Part shown: positions 46,433-56,660 of the stretch, one piece after another
Layout: each line of letters starts with the position of its first letter
Position numbering within the stretch: the first letter of the stretch is position 1
Assembly (NCBI GenBank): GCA_037976565.1
Contig: CP137668.1
Location: 35,974,088-36,038,087, forward strand
Source of the DNA: Mesocentrotus franciscanus
Lineage: Eukaryota > Echinodermata > Echinoidea > Camarodonta > Strongylocentrotidae
Reading direction: 5' to 3'
Length of the DNA stretch: 64,000 nucleotides
Position numbers and translations under genes: made by a program
The notes under the pieces: generated by a model
What the model was told of the DNA's origin: nothing
Databases searched by the model: none
Seen by the model: only the letters and a program-made list of their open reading frames with translations

Positions 46433-47139
46433 ATTTATTTCCATTTTCCTCCATTTTTTAAATAGATAGATGGCCATGATTGCTGCCTTTATTCGGTTCT
46501 TGAAAGAACTCAGAATAACAAATAAAATAACAATCCGAGACATTCATTAGGTTATACACCGGGGTAGAAATGAGTTTTAATGAAAAAATGCAGCAAAGGG
46601 AAGAAGAAAAGGCAACAATGACAAGTAATTTATGACTAGACAACACAAAACATACAGTATGGTATCACAAAAGAGACAATGTTGAAGAAACTTAACATTA
46701 CAGCAAAGAGCCTATGATGATAGAGAAGACCCTGGACAGCCCAAGGAGACGGGAGAGAAGAATCTCATCAGATGGCAATTTCAATTTTTAATGAGTTCCA
46801 TTAACTTATGCGCGTTGTTTACAGAGCCACCACATTTATGATATCAAACATGTAGATCAACTTACAAGTATAATCTGTGATTTGAATCAGTGACGGATTC
46901 GAACTCAACGCCGCCCTGATTCCCTTGTTATGAGTTCTTCTAAAATATCGGGGTCATGATCTGTAAATATGTTAATCACCATCATCAATAATTATGTTAA
47001 CCGCATTACCTTAATACTACCATAAAAAGTCAATCTTTTCGTACAAAAATAAGTTCGTTTTGCGATCTAAATTTACATGTCCTATCTGTAATATAATTAA
47101 ATTTCTCGAACGTAATCAATACAATCTTTAAGAAATGAA
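46433..47139. other. intergenic, nothing seen
   Basis: No features recognised. Confidence 0.5.
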
Positions 47140-47300
47140 AAGGAGGGAATAGTGTTGTGTAGCTTATAGTTAAAGTTTACCACTGCTACCATCCCAGCAT
47201 GCGAAGTTTTGCAAAGGTTGAAAGAATATCTCCTCCCGGAATCGAACCGGGTACCTGACTTAGGAAGGCAGTATCTTAACCACGAGACCATGAAGACTGT
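47140..47300 (-). mobile_element. probable second tRNA-derived SINE (head plus short body)
   Basis: The tRNA-like head (listed separately) is followed on the reverse strand by about 85 bp of non-tRNA sequence including CTGGGATGGTAGCAGTGG. It does not share the core of the other SINEs here. It could be a different SINE family or a tRNA pseudogene with its flank. Confidence 0.5.
47228..47297 (-). tRNA. tRNA-like sequence, Arg(CCU)-like, probably a pseudogene or SINE head
   Basis: A 70-nt cloverleaf can be drawn on the reverse strand: acceptor GTCTTCA/AGGAGAT (six of seven pairs, two of them G-T); D stem GTCT/AGAT around CGTGGTTA; anticodon stem CTGCC/GTCAG (one mismatch) with loop TTCCTAA, giving anticodon CCT; T stem CCCGG/CCGGG with loop TTCGATT. 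The B box GGTTCGATTCC is perfect. The variable loop is short (three bases) and there are two stem mismatches, so a functional tRNA is unlikely. Confidence 0.45.
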
Positions 47301-47376
47301 CGGGGCTAGTGGTTACAGCACGACCAGATTCAACTGACCGACAGAGTCATAATTCTTCAACTTTCATTAATTCTTA

Positions 47377-47739
47377 TAATAATAATAATAATAATAATAG
47401 TTCGTCCTTATAAAGCGCATTTCAGGACCGCAGGCCCTCTCAATGCGCTTTACAGATATATATTATTACCCGGTCATCGAATTCATGCTTACTCGCACAC
47501 AATGTATGCACATTCTCCACTCCCTGGGGAGCATTCCAGCCAGTCGCCATTTTACAAGCGCCACTTGCTAATCAAACCACATTAACTTTCGCATCCTACC
47601 GGGTACCCATTGAACACCTGGGTGGAGAGTGGCAAATGTAGATCAATGTCTTGCCAAAGGACATTAGTGCCGCGGCGGGACTTGAACCGCGGACCTTGTG
47701 ATCCACAGTCCGGTGACATATCCATTCGACCACGACACC
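47377..47739 (-). mobile_element. tRNA-derived SINE, type II tail, essentially full length
   Basis: On the reverse strand: a tRNA-like head at 47739-47668 with acceptor GGTGTCG/CGGCACT, A box TGGTCGAATGG and B box GGTTCAAGTCC; then the core (CCTTTGGCAAGACATTGATC, TTGCCACTCTCCACCCAGGT, CAATGGGTACC); then the type II tail (AGGATGCGAAAGTTAATG, GCGCTTGTAAAATGGCGACT, CTCCCCAGGGAGTGGAG), an AAAGCGCATT-containing terminus and a TAT/ATT microsatellite (47377-47399). This is the best reference copy for the type II form. Confidence 0.9.
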
Positions 47740-47761
47740 TCTAATGATGACCATGAATTGA

Positions 47762-47990
47762 TAATGATAGTAAATAATAATAATTTGTTGCATATAGGGA
47801 AGCCTCATCAGCAGCAATGTTGTTCTTCCCGGGGGCCCTGCAAATATTATTACCCCAGCAATAACCATTGACCCATTTACACCTGGCTGGAGAGTGGCAA
47901 ATGTGGATTATTGTCTTGCTAAAGGACATCAGTGCCGGGCTCAGATTCGAACCCTCAACTCTTGGATTGAGAGTCAAGTGCACGACAACT
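47762..47990 (-). mobile_element. tRNA-derived SINE, type I tail, reverse
   Basis: On the reverse strand: a partial head (GAGTCAAGAGTTGAGGG, then TTCGAATCTGAGCCCGGCAC), the core (CCTTTAGCAAGACAATAATC, TTTGCCACTCTCCAGCCAGG) and the type I tail (TATTTGCAGGGCCCCCGGGA), which has lost part of AGTATTAATACTG. It lies just upstream of the type II SINE head, in the same orientation. Confidence 0.8.
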
Positions 47991-48402
47991 CCGATTAGAA
48001 TTCAAATAAAGTGAAGAAGAAGGTACACTGTTCATGAAGGTGGAATAAATAAATAAATATTTAGGATTGTTGCCAAGTGAAAATATGCAAACGCATTCTT
48101 TGCAATTTTATATTTTATTCTAGATCTTTTTCTATTCCTCGTGAAATTTTAAATCATGTATCCGTTTAGAATCTCTCCATTCTCTTCTGTTGCTTCCGAA
48201 CCTTCTGCGGTAGTTTCCCCCGAGCTGTTCTCTTCTACTTCTATATCTCGGTCTCTGTCATACCACATCTTCATGCCAAATTCACTCATGTTCCTTAAGT
48301 ACCCCTCATGGTTTTCCACCACTCGAGACATGTTTGTCCGGCAATGTATTCACAAGCACTCCTTCGATTCAGCTCCCCTTGTTGAATATTACCCAATGCT
48401 CT
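47991..48402. other. intergenic, nothing firm
   Basis: Top- and bottom-strand frames of 60-82 codons overlap at 48149-48404, partly low complexity. No gene recognised. Confidence 0.4.
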
Positions 48403-48426
48403 AGAGAGAGAGAGGGGAGAGAGGGG

Positions 48427-48463
<37 letters not shown>

Positions 48464-48500
48464 TAGAAAAGGGACTGATGGAGAGAGAGATAGAGAGAGA

Positions 48501-48572
<72 letters not shown>

Positions 48573-48575
48573 TCC
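48403..48575. repeat. GA microsatellite
   Basis: About 170 bp of GA with few interruptions. Confidence 0.95.
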
Positions 48576-48902
48576 ACAATTTCATAATCCCAAATCGTCA
48601 TAAGACGCCCAATGCTGGTCCCTTCTTAAATTGTGATCTCGGCGATGTTCACAAACATTATCTTGTGTATACACTCGGCGAGAAAGGAGACGGATGACAT
48701 CCTTCGTCACCAATTCTCCCGGGACCCGGCACCCTCTTACCACCTCATCAACGCCACATGTTAATTCCTCTCATCCCGTTGTCCTGGTAACCGGGATGAT
48801 GCTTCGCCATCATCCTTGAACGCCAGTCTGGGCTTCACCCCTCGCTCGTTATGATAGGATTACTCAGTGTGGCTCGCGGAAATCCACCCTCTCTATTTCG
48901 CA
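48576..48902. other. intergenic, nothing seen
   Basis: Less AT-rich than its surroundings, without recognised coding sequence or repeats. Confidence 0.45.
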
Positions 48903-48919
48903 CCCTCTCTCTCTCTCTC

Positions 48920-48957
<38 letters not shown>

Positions 48958-48990
48958 ACCTCTATCTATCTATCTCCCTCTCTCTCTCTA
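48903..48990. repeat. CT microsatellite
   Basis: CT dinucleotides interrupted by CTAT units. Confidence 0.95.
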
Positions 48991-49606
48991 CCTGGGACGT
49001 ATATATGTATACTAGTATTTCTATTCGTTTTGCCACACAGACGTACCTGGAACATGTATTTGTTCATGTATGACGATTACAGATTACAGAGAACACTCCT
49101 TAAAAAATAATGCGTATCATATTCGTGAATATTAAAGGGAGGGAATTAAGCGAAGCATGCAATTCACATGACCGGCATTACATCATCCTCATCAATCTCA
49201 TTGCGTTCGTCATCCAATTATGTTACTGTCATGATTGAGCTTACCAATAACCAATATAAAAATAATCAATATTAAAATATCAATATTACATCTCTCGATG
49301 CATGTAACTCATAAATGCTGTTGAGGTTTTTTTTATATACAAGTAAAATTTGCTCGGTTTTTTTTTTGCCACTAGTTTTGGTTTTCATCCCCCCTTTGAA
49401 TTTTTACATTGTACATGCATATTAAATATACGTATGCGTTGCATAATATAAATAAGTTTTACTCTAGTTCAACACGTGCTGTACAAAGCAATTCATCGGG
49501 CATTTTCTTGAAGAAATTCACAAAATTTCATCTTCAGTTCGCCTCTTAACCAAGGGCTTCGTGTAAATAGGTCTATTTTTTTTTACTGGTGAGAACGAGG
49601 GTCCTG
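48991..49606. other. intergenic, nothing seen
   Basis: AT-rich DNA; T runs at 49328 and 49359. No gene recognised. Confidence 0.5.
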
Positions 49607-50069
49607 CATTTTTGGGGAGGTCTCTGTCCATGATTTAGGTCAAGTTTCTAATATGTTCGTGGTTGACCGACCAGATATGAACGTCATTAATTTGGCCACA
49701 TGTATAATTTATAATGGCCGTCTTTGGGACTGTTCACACATGGACCGACACCGACACACCTGTTTGCATTACCTCACTTTTCATTCTCAAAGGTGTACTG
49801 AATACACAGGGGTGAACGTACACTGAAAATAAAGAATCCTGTTTTGGGAGGTCTCCGCCCACGATGTAGGTCAAGTTTCTAACATGTTCATGGTTGACCG
49901 ACCAGATATGAACGTCATTAATTAGGCCACATGCATAATTTATAATGGCCGTCTTTGGGACTGTTCACACATGGACCGCCACCGACACACCTGTTTGCAT
50001 CAGCTCACTTTTCATTCTCAAGGCTTGCTGAATACATAGGGTGAACGTACACTGAAACTAAAGAATCCT
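49607..50069. repeat. 231-bp tandem duplication, two copies
   Basis: The copies start at TTGGGGAGGTCTCTGTCC (49612) and TTGGGAGGTCTCCGCCC (49844). Both contain GGTTGACCGACCAGATATGA, AATTTATAATGGCCGTC, GGGACTGTTCACACATGG, ACCTGTTTGCAT and AAAGAATCCT, at well over nine bases in ten. ACGTCATTAA lies at 49681 and 49912, a spacing of 231 bp. No coding frame is shared. Confidence 0.9.
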
Positions 50070-50210
50070 TTTGGTAAGGCCCTAAAGATTTTCGTCAGAT
50101 GATTTTAGCTGATAAAAAAACAAAAATTACAACAACCTTTTTTTTCTTTTTCTTCCTCTGTAAGTAAAATATTAAACAAATGAGGGGTGAAAATAATTGA
50201 CAACCTCGGA

Positions 50211-50362
50211 CCCGGGGGTGTTTCACAAAGCCTTTTTCCAATGACAAATGACAAAAATCAGTGACAAATCTGCTGATAACCAATCAGAAGCAAGGATTTC
50301 AGTAGCTTTTAACAAAAAATGTCATTTGTCACTGATGACAAGTTTTGTAAAACGCCCCCCGG
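50211..50362. mobile_element. foldback element, GGGGG-ended, 152 bp
   Basis: The left end CCGGGGGTGTTTCACAAAG matches the complement of the right end, CCGGGGGGCGTTTTACAAAA. The inner arms ATGACAAATGACAAAAATCA and TGTCATTTGTCACTGATGAC are complementary. Centre: CCAATCAGAAGCAAGG. A truncated relative is at 40051. Confidence 0.8.
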
Positions 50363-51367
50363 AATGTAACTTCCAATGTATGACCGGCATGTGTTGAACC
50401 TACGCACAGTACTGTTGTATATTAGCAGGGAGATGATGATTGTGTGCGCGCAACTTTGCACGAACCCCTGTGAAATTGCATTGCAGTGCGCTTAGACACA
50501 GACAGAGATAACCAATACCCTCAATGTGGAGCTCAGTTTAGTTGATTACACTACTAAAATTCATCAGAAATAATTAAAGGTACAATAATCATTGGGCACA
50601 TGAACCTGTCGAATTTCAAGGCAACAATATGAGGACATTTTTAACAAGTTTCCATTTCATTTTTGCTTTTTCTTTTCCCCATTTCTTTTCGCTAGGATCA
50701 TTTTTTCAGATGCTCCACAGTGAAATGTGTGAACTATACCCTGAATCATGCAACGGTTATTTATTATGGACACCAGCGAAGAGCGTGACCGTATCAAATA
50801 CATTGAGACATTGAACGTGATGTGATCTTCACAAGTGCGCAGTAATGAATCTCAATTAGAACAGTAGACGTTTCTATTTCATCACTGTTTCTTTTATTCG
50901 GTCTGAAGCGATTCCTCTCTTGGGGAAGAAGATGTCATGAAGAGGGTATAATGTCCCGATAGATTAACACAGTTATCAATCGGCTACACCAATCAAATTT
51001 GATTATCATGCTAATGAAAAGTTTAAGGTGAAAACATTTTCGATAGAGACCTATATATACTTATTTTTCTTGTGGACCCTCCTCTGTTCTCATACACTAT
51101 CATTACTACACGACTATTCTCGAGCTCCACCCACTAAATTTCTCTTTCGATAATAAAAGAAAATTTGAGTCATTTTAATTACGACGATAATTAATTATTT
51201 GGTATGGCTTTGGATTGATATATTTCATCGTGGTCTGACTTTTCTATGCATGATAATAAATTTCCCAAAGTACTAGTTTGATATGCGCTATGAAAAATAA
51301 AATAAATCCTCCAAGCATGAACGCAGTGCATGGTCGATCCCGTTTTCCATCGATTTGATACATGTAC
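50363..51367. other. intergenic, nothing seen
   Basis: No features recognised in about 1 kb of AT-rich DNA. Confidence 0.5.
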
Positions 51368-52012
51368 ACAGAATCATCATCATCAGCATCATCATCATCG
51401 TCGTCGTTTACGTCTTGACCATCATCATCATGACCATCGTCGTCATCACTGTCGTCCTCTAGTTTACAACCATCAGTCATCCTCGATACCACCGTCATCA
51501 CTGTCATTATTATCATGGAACTAGTATGTTCATGGTATCATTGTCATTATCATGCTCGTGATCTTCGTCATTGTCATCACCATCCTCATAATCGTTTAAT
51601 TCATATTCATCATTCACACGTAAACCATAACGATTGATTATTATGATCATCATCGTCTTCATCATCATGATCATGATCATCGTCATCATGATCATCGTCG
51701 TCATCATCATCATCATCATCATCGTCATCATCACCATCATCATCATCATCATCATCTTCATCTTCATCATCATCACCATCATGATCATCATCAACGTTAT
51801 CATCATCATCATCATAGTGGTCATCATCATCATCATCATCATAATCGTCATCATTATCATCATAATCGTCATCATCATAATCGTCATCATCATAATCGTC
51901 ATCATCATCATAATCGTCATCATCATCATCATAATCGTCATCATCATCATCATAATCGTCATCATCATCATCAGTATCATCATCAGCATCTTCATCATCC
52001 ATCCCATCTTTC
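51368..52012. repeat. CAT/ATC array, ~640 bp
   Basis: CAT trinucleotide units with CGT, CTT and CAG variants; about 51500-51640 is more diverged. From about 51840 to 51970 a longer unit CATAATCGTCATCATCAT (15-18 bp) repeats about seven times. Reverse-strand frames of Asp with periodic Tyr, and Met/Ile runs on both strands, are artefacts. Confidence 0.95.
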
Positions 52013-52864
52013 ATCAAGAGTACAAGGGGATCCGACGCGCCTTTCTTATTGCATTACTCAATTTCTTATCATGTCCCGAATGCAGAATACATGAAGTGCA
52101 TACATGTACATGCTCTGAATTTCAATGGAAACCATGTGCATCATCCTTCTTCCTTTTCCTAAAAAAATAATAATCCTGCTAGCCAAATTTCAGAGAAAGG
52201 TTCTGTTGACAAGGATGTGCTTTTGAATACTGTGAGAAATTGATAGAAGCACAATCTTCACTCATCAGAACCTTCCCCGGCGGCAGCTGTACGCTATACC
52301 TTGTTTGATCGATGCCTATGCTTGAGGGGTAGTGCTAATACCGTCACGTACAGCTATAACGACAGCAGTCTTCAAAGCTGGAACATGATTTCAAATATTT
52401 ACATCATCACGCTTCGGGGTATTCCTGACATTCGGAACAAAATGTTGCTAAAGAATTAATACGATAGCCCAAGGAAAATCTTATACAGCTGACAAATTGA
52501 TAAAATTTGATATGTTGATCGAGACAATTGGAAAAAATCTGTCAACTCAAAAATATCAAGAAAGATATAACATTAATAATTCCAATGTCAATGGGAGATA
52601 AGAGTTGAGGAAAATCAAATTCAATCAAATTCAAAACCACCTGACTAGAATTCACTCAAATAAATGCAGATTTTATATAGCTTTGAAGTTAAACAAAATA
52701 TCAACATAAATTATGCAAATCGAAATCAAGGAAAATGACTACGAGTATCTCCAAAGAAAAAGAGAGAAAAAAATAATCTCAAAATTTCTCAAAAAAGACC
52801 AGAATCCCCAAGAGACTATATAACCCCACCCCCGAAATAAAGAAGAACAAATAACAAACTTGGA
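52013..52864. other. intergenic, nothing seen
   Basis: AT-rich DNA; AAATTCAATCAAATTCAAAA-like repetition at 52615-52635. No gene. Confidence 0.5.
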
Positions 52865-53105
52865 GGTGTCGGGGTATAGTGGTTCATTCACTTGACTCTG
52901 GTACAAGGGTCAGGGTTCGAATCCTATCCCGGCACCAACGTCCTATGGCAAGACATTAATCCACATTTTCCACTCTCCACCCAGGTGTATATGGATGGAT
53001 ACCTGGCAATTGCTGTGCTGGGGTAATAATGATTGCAGGGCGAACATGAAGAGCAGTATTAATACTGATGTTGGCGACCCTCCGTTAATACAACCCGATT
53101 ATTCT
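52865..53105 (+). mobile_element. tRNA-derived SINE, type I tail, essentially full length
   Basis: The tRNA-like head at 52865-52936 has a fully paired acceptor GGTGTCG/CGGCACC, A-box-like GGTATAGTGG and B box GGTTCGAATCC. The core at about 52930-53010 has GGCAAGACATTAATCCAC, CCACTCTCCACCCAGGTGT and GGATACC. The tail has GCTGTGCTGGGGTAATAATG, GAAGAGCAGTATTAATACTG and GACCCTCCGTTAATAC. This is the reference copy for the type I form. Pol III boxes are intact; activity cannot be judged. Confidence 0.9.
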
Positions 53106-53417
53106 TTTTTCATTTATTTAATCACGTAGTCTGATAATAATTCTTCTTGGAAATACTCTAAACGGGCACCATTTTTTCTTCTTGAATTTATGGTCGGTCA
53201 TGTCAAATTAGCCAATTAGCAGATGGTAGTCATTAATAATTTTCCATCTTAATCCCCATTCTCGAGTTTCTGATTAATTGATACTTTGCGGCATGTCAAA
53301 TAGGCAAGAAAATTTACTGACAAGTCTCTCGAATTAATTATTAACCTAGAAAAATAAGTAAGTCAGAAGATGATAGCCAAGGATATAACTTGATAAAAAC
53401 TACATTTTTAATACTCC

Positions 53418-53445
53418 ATGTCGGGGCGGATCCAGGATTTTGTAG
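53418..53445. mobile_element. isolated hAT-like terminus
   Basis: GGGGCGGATCCAGGATTTTG matches the CAGGGGCGGATCCAG end of the complete hAT-type element at 61958. An inverted relative (AAAATCCTAGATCTGCCCCC) lies at 58799. No clear partner terminus for either was found close by. Confidence 0.45.
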
Positions 53446-53685
53446 AACGGGGAGGAGGTACCGTTCTGAAAAATTATCTCTGACAAGCATCCCCCTCCAA
53501 AAAAAAGTGCTAACCACATATTTCCAATGACATTCTGATAAAAAGGCACAAACACATCTTTATTTCTTTAACAGGGAGTATTGTCTATTTAAGGTACATG
53601 TATGCATGACATAGTACCCCCTCCAAAAAAAAAACAACAAACAAACAAAACGATTTCGGATACTGATAAGGTGTTCACGAACAGC

Positions 53686-53882
53686 GTGTCCACACACAAA
53701 AAAAAATATCCCGAAACTCTATAACGAAACGTCGTATAAGAATCATCGTATAAATTTCAGGGTGTCCACACACAAGAAACGTCGTATAAAGAATCATCGT
53801 ATAAATTTCAGGGTGTCCACACACACAAGAAAGTAATCCCGAAACTCTACAACGATATGTCGTATAGGTGCGCAGTTTGCTA
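53686..53882. repeat. tandem GTGTCCACAC units, three copies
   Basis: Three units begin GTGTCCACACACAA or GTGTCCACACACACAA at 53686, 53762 and 53813. The first two share GAAACGTCGTATAA and GAATCATCGTATAAATTTCA; the first and third share TCCCGAAACTCTA. Related to the element that follows. Confidence 0.75.
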
Positions 53883-53982
53883 CTGCGGTCATGAAATGGA
53901 AGCGGAAATGAGAGGTCAGGTCTCCTTTCGCGCGAGGTCACGTTAAGCCCAGCCCAGTTATACCGTTAGTTATACTAGTTAC

Positions 53983-54272
53983 GTCCACACACAACACATT
54001 CCGTGATTAGGCGTGATTAGACGTGATTTTTTATTGAGTTCTAGTTCGAAACGATGCCCAAACCCGCGTTTCGTTATACGACGTTTCGTTATACGACGTA
54101 TCGTTAGTAAGCGTCCACACACACAATTTCATCGTATAACTATCCCGAAACGTTATAACTATCCCGAAACGGTATAACTATCCCGAAACGGTATAACTAT
54201 CCCGAAACGGTATAACTATCCCGAAACGGTATAACTAATCACCCCTAATCACGGAAAGTTTTGTGTGTGGAC
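53983..54272. mobile_element. TIR element with a 19-bp minisatellite
   Basis: The left end GTCCACACACAACACATTCC then GTGATTAGGCGTGATTAG (53983-54020) and the right end CTAATCACCCCTAATCACGG then AAAGTTTTGTGTGTGGAC (54235-54272) are ~38-bp inverted repeats with about four mismatches. Inside are TACGACGTTTCGTTATACGA and the minisatellite. No transposase. No target duplication identified, partly because the same GTCCACAC motif is also repeated outside. Confidence 0.75.
54133..54240. repeat. 19-bp minisatellite, about 5.5 copies
   Basis: GGTATAACTATCCCGAAAC is repeated head to tail; the units from 54171 to 54227 are identical, and the first two differ slightly (CGTATAAC, CGTTATAAC). Confidence 0.95.
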
Positions 54273-55777
54273 ACGGGGTATACATCCACCTGTATAGTAG
54301 GTTGTAAAGGACTGCATCCGAAACCACTACTCCCCGAATCCATTTTTAAACTATTTCCCACTTCAAGTTATTTCCTTCATGTTTTGTTTGACTTATTAAA
54401 TTTCCTCACTTTTAATTCTAATAAACTTCCAGATGCTCTGCTCAAATGCTCAAACTACAGTATGTCCAATATCATACACATTGCATGATACAATAATCCC
54501 TTGCCAAATCAACATACACTGTGAGTTCATACAATGGCAAACTAATCAAATTAAAGATTCAATGACAAATGAATTTAAAAAATACCCGTTAGATATTTTA
54601 ATATCTACTGGTACTTAAAAGCGATAATCATTTGGTTAAACTAATACACAAGTATCTTTTTCTTTTGCTCGTCACATAGTTAATTCAAGGAATTTTGCGT
54701 TCCTTTACAATACCAGTTCATTAAAAGCCAACATAAAAGGAACTGCATTCATATTTTTGATCGATTCACCAGTTCTTATCAAGATGTAATTAAAATGTGC
54801 ATTATTATATTAAATTCTAATCCGGAAATACGCCATTGAAAAAATACGCTGCAATATTCAAAGCTGATTAAATTTCTCTTCACCGCTTAAAAATTCTCTT
54901 TGTCAATTTAATAATCTGGATATAAACATGAAGCAGTATGTCCCTAAGCTCGGCTGTAATTACAAACAGTCTTTAGATCACTTGAAAACTGCACTGAAAT
55001 GTTCAAAATTTCTTATTTTTGCAACGATGATAATAATAATAATCTGTATAACATAGCATTATGTCTCGAAGCTCGGTTGTAGATACAAATTGTCTTTTGG
55101 AATACTTGCTTTTATGAAAGCAGATTTAAGGAAAGAATGTTTACATATTAATACAATTCTTTGATATGAAAAAAAACTAAATAATTTTTTGTAAAATGAC
55201 ATGGTGTTTCTACATACGACAAGAGAAGAGTGAAAAAGAAGAGTGCCGAATCTTTAAACTCACAAAATTAACCCTGGTGACATTGTTTCAGAACTTCGCG
55301 CTGTATGAAACATAATATTTTAAAGATTACATTATCTCTCTTTCTCTATACTCTATTTCTTTTCCGTCAGACACACTTGGCTGCTAAAATTGTTAATATC
55401 TGTTGAAAATAAGTACATGCCTATAAACACCGCATGCGCTTCCATAAGCAGGTTTTGTATACTTTTCTTTTCTAAATGTAGTTCTCTCATATACATTTTG
55501 ATTCGAAATAATATCTACATAATTCAGATAAACAGACGTATCGGCTACTGCCATAATACAAATTCACTAAAGCCAACAGCAAGTTAAATACGTGGGAAGC
55601 CCGTGGGTTGACAGGTTATCTTGTCATCAAAAAAGACATTCCCGCCACTCTGTTTATAGATTGTGTCTCTCTTGCACGACTGTATTAAGAGTGTATAGTG
55701 ACGCAAAGGTGGAAATGAACGCCTCGGGGAGAGTCTGTCACCGGCACTGTATCTGTTTTGTTGAAGCCAATGCCACA
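54273..55777. other. intergenic with one small duplication
   Basis: GTCCCTAAGCTCGGCTGTA (54939) and GTCTCGAAGCTCGGTTGTA (55062) begin similar ~45-bp blocks, 123 bp apart. Otherwise AT-rich; frames of 60-98 codons lack motifs. No gene supported. Confidence 0.45.
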
Positions 55778-55890
55778 GTCACAACACTAAACCGATTGCA
55801 AGTCGACCATTTGTTTTTTTTTCTTTTGGGGGGTAATATCGTTTTTGTGATGTGTGTAGTCGGCCTGGTATCGGTCTCACTGGTGTGACT
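55778..55890. mobile_element. foldback, GTCACAC family
   Basis: The left CACAGTCACAACACTAAACC and GATTGCAAGTCGACC pair with the right GTCGGCCTGGTATCGGTCTC and ACTGGTGTGACTAGGG. The outer ends match the 35774-36362 cluster, and GGGTAT follows as it does after the 19.8-kb copy. Confidence 0.7.
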
Positions 55891-55964
55891 AGGGTATCGT
55901 GTCAATTGCGCAAATTGGCTAGACAAGAGCGTATACCAATTGTGATGAAAATGACGGGTCAGGA

Positions 55965-56040
55965 AGAAAGAGAGAATGGATAGAGAAACGGGGAGAGGAG
56001 GGAGTTGAGAGGCATAGAGATAGACAGAGATAGAGACAGC

Positions 56041-56072
<32 letters not shown>

Positions 56073-56213
56073 CAGTGACATAGACAAAGACAGATACAGA
56101 GAGAGACAGAGTGGGAGAGAGAGACACACAGAGAGAGAGATAGACAGACAGAAGGAGAGGGGATAGGGAAAGAGGGAGAGACAGAGAGTGAGGGGGAGAG
56201 AGAGAGAGATACG

Positions 56214-56247
<34 letters not shown>

Positions 56248-56275
56248 GGCGAGAAGAACACACAGAGAGAAAGAC
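55965..56275. repeat. GA/GACA-rich tract
   Basis: About 310 bp of GA with frequent ACAGA, ATAGA and GGGA interruptions. The 100-190-codon Ser/Leu frames on the complement are low-complexity artefacts. Confidence 0.9.
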
Positions 56276-56407
56276 AGATAAAAATAGATATAAAGATAAG
56301 TTCTTTGCACTATGTGAAACCGGAGAAAAATGGTTGTTTTCGGGTGTCAAAGTTTAATGGATAATAGGAAAGAAGAAAGGATGAGTAGAGGCCTTTAAAT
56401 TGACATG

Positions 56408-56660
56408 ATAATAATAATAATAATAATAATAATATGAATGAGAGTTACAATGATAATAACAATAATAGTAGTAGTAGTATAGTAGTAGAAGTAGTAATAG
56501 TAATAATAATAATTAGGAGAAGACGAAGTAGTAGTAATAAGAAGAAGAAGAAGAAGAAAAAAAAGAAGAAGAGGAAGAAGAAAATGAAGGAGGAGTAGGA
56601 GAGGAAGAAGAAGAAGAAGAAGAAGAAGAAGAAGAAGAAGAAGGAGAAAAGGAAAAGAAT
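56408..56660. repeat. AAT, AGT and GAA trinucleotide repeats
   Basis: ATA units (56408-56434), AGT/AAT units (56465-56515), then a GAA array (56540-56655) with AGG interruptions. Confidence 0.9.

Noticed and set aside
47377..47990. LTR retrotransposon ends
   Set aside because: The two adjacent similar sequences are two SINEs with different tails and shared cores, not long terminal repeats; no TG...CA ends or gag-pol sequence.
51513..52170. Asp-rich, Met-rich and Ile-rich frames of 135-178 codons
   Set aside because: All frames of the CAT array are open at once; this is the repeat, not a gene.
52865..52936. A functional tRNA gene at the SINE head
   Set aside because: The acceptor stem and B box are good, but the T stem is poorly paired and the sequence continues into the repeated SINE core.
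55738..56350. Ser/Leu-rich frames of 100-190 codons on the reverse strand
   Set aside because: Complement of the GA tract, overlapping frames open together. The non-repetitive end overlaps a foldback element.
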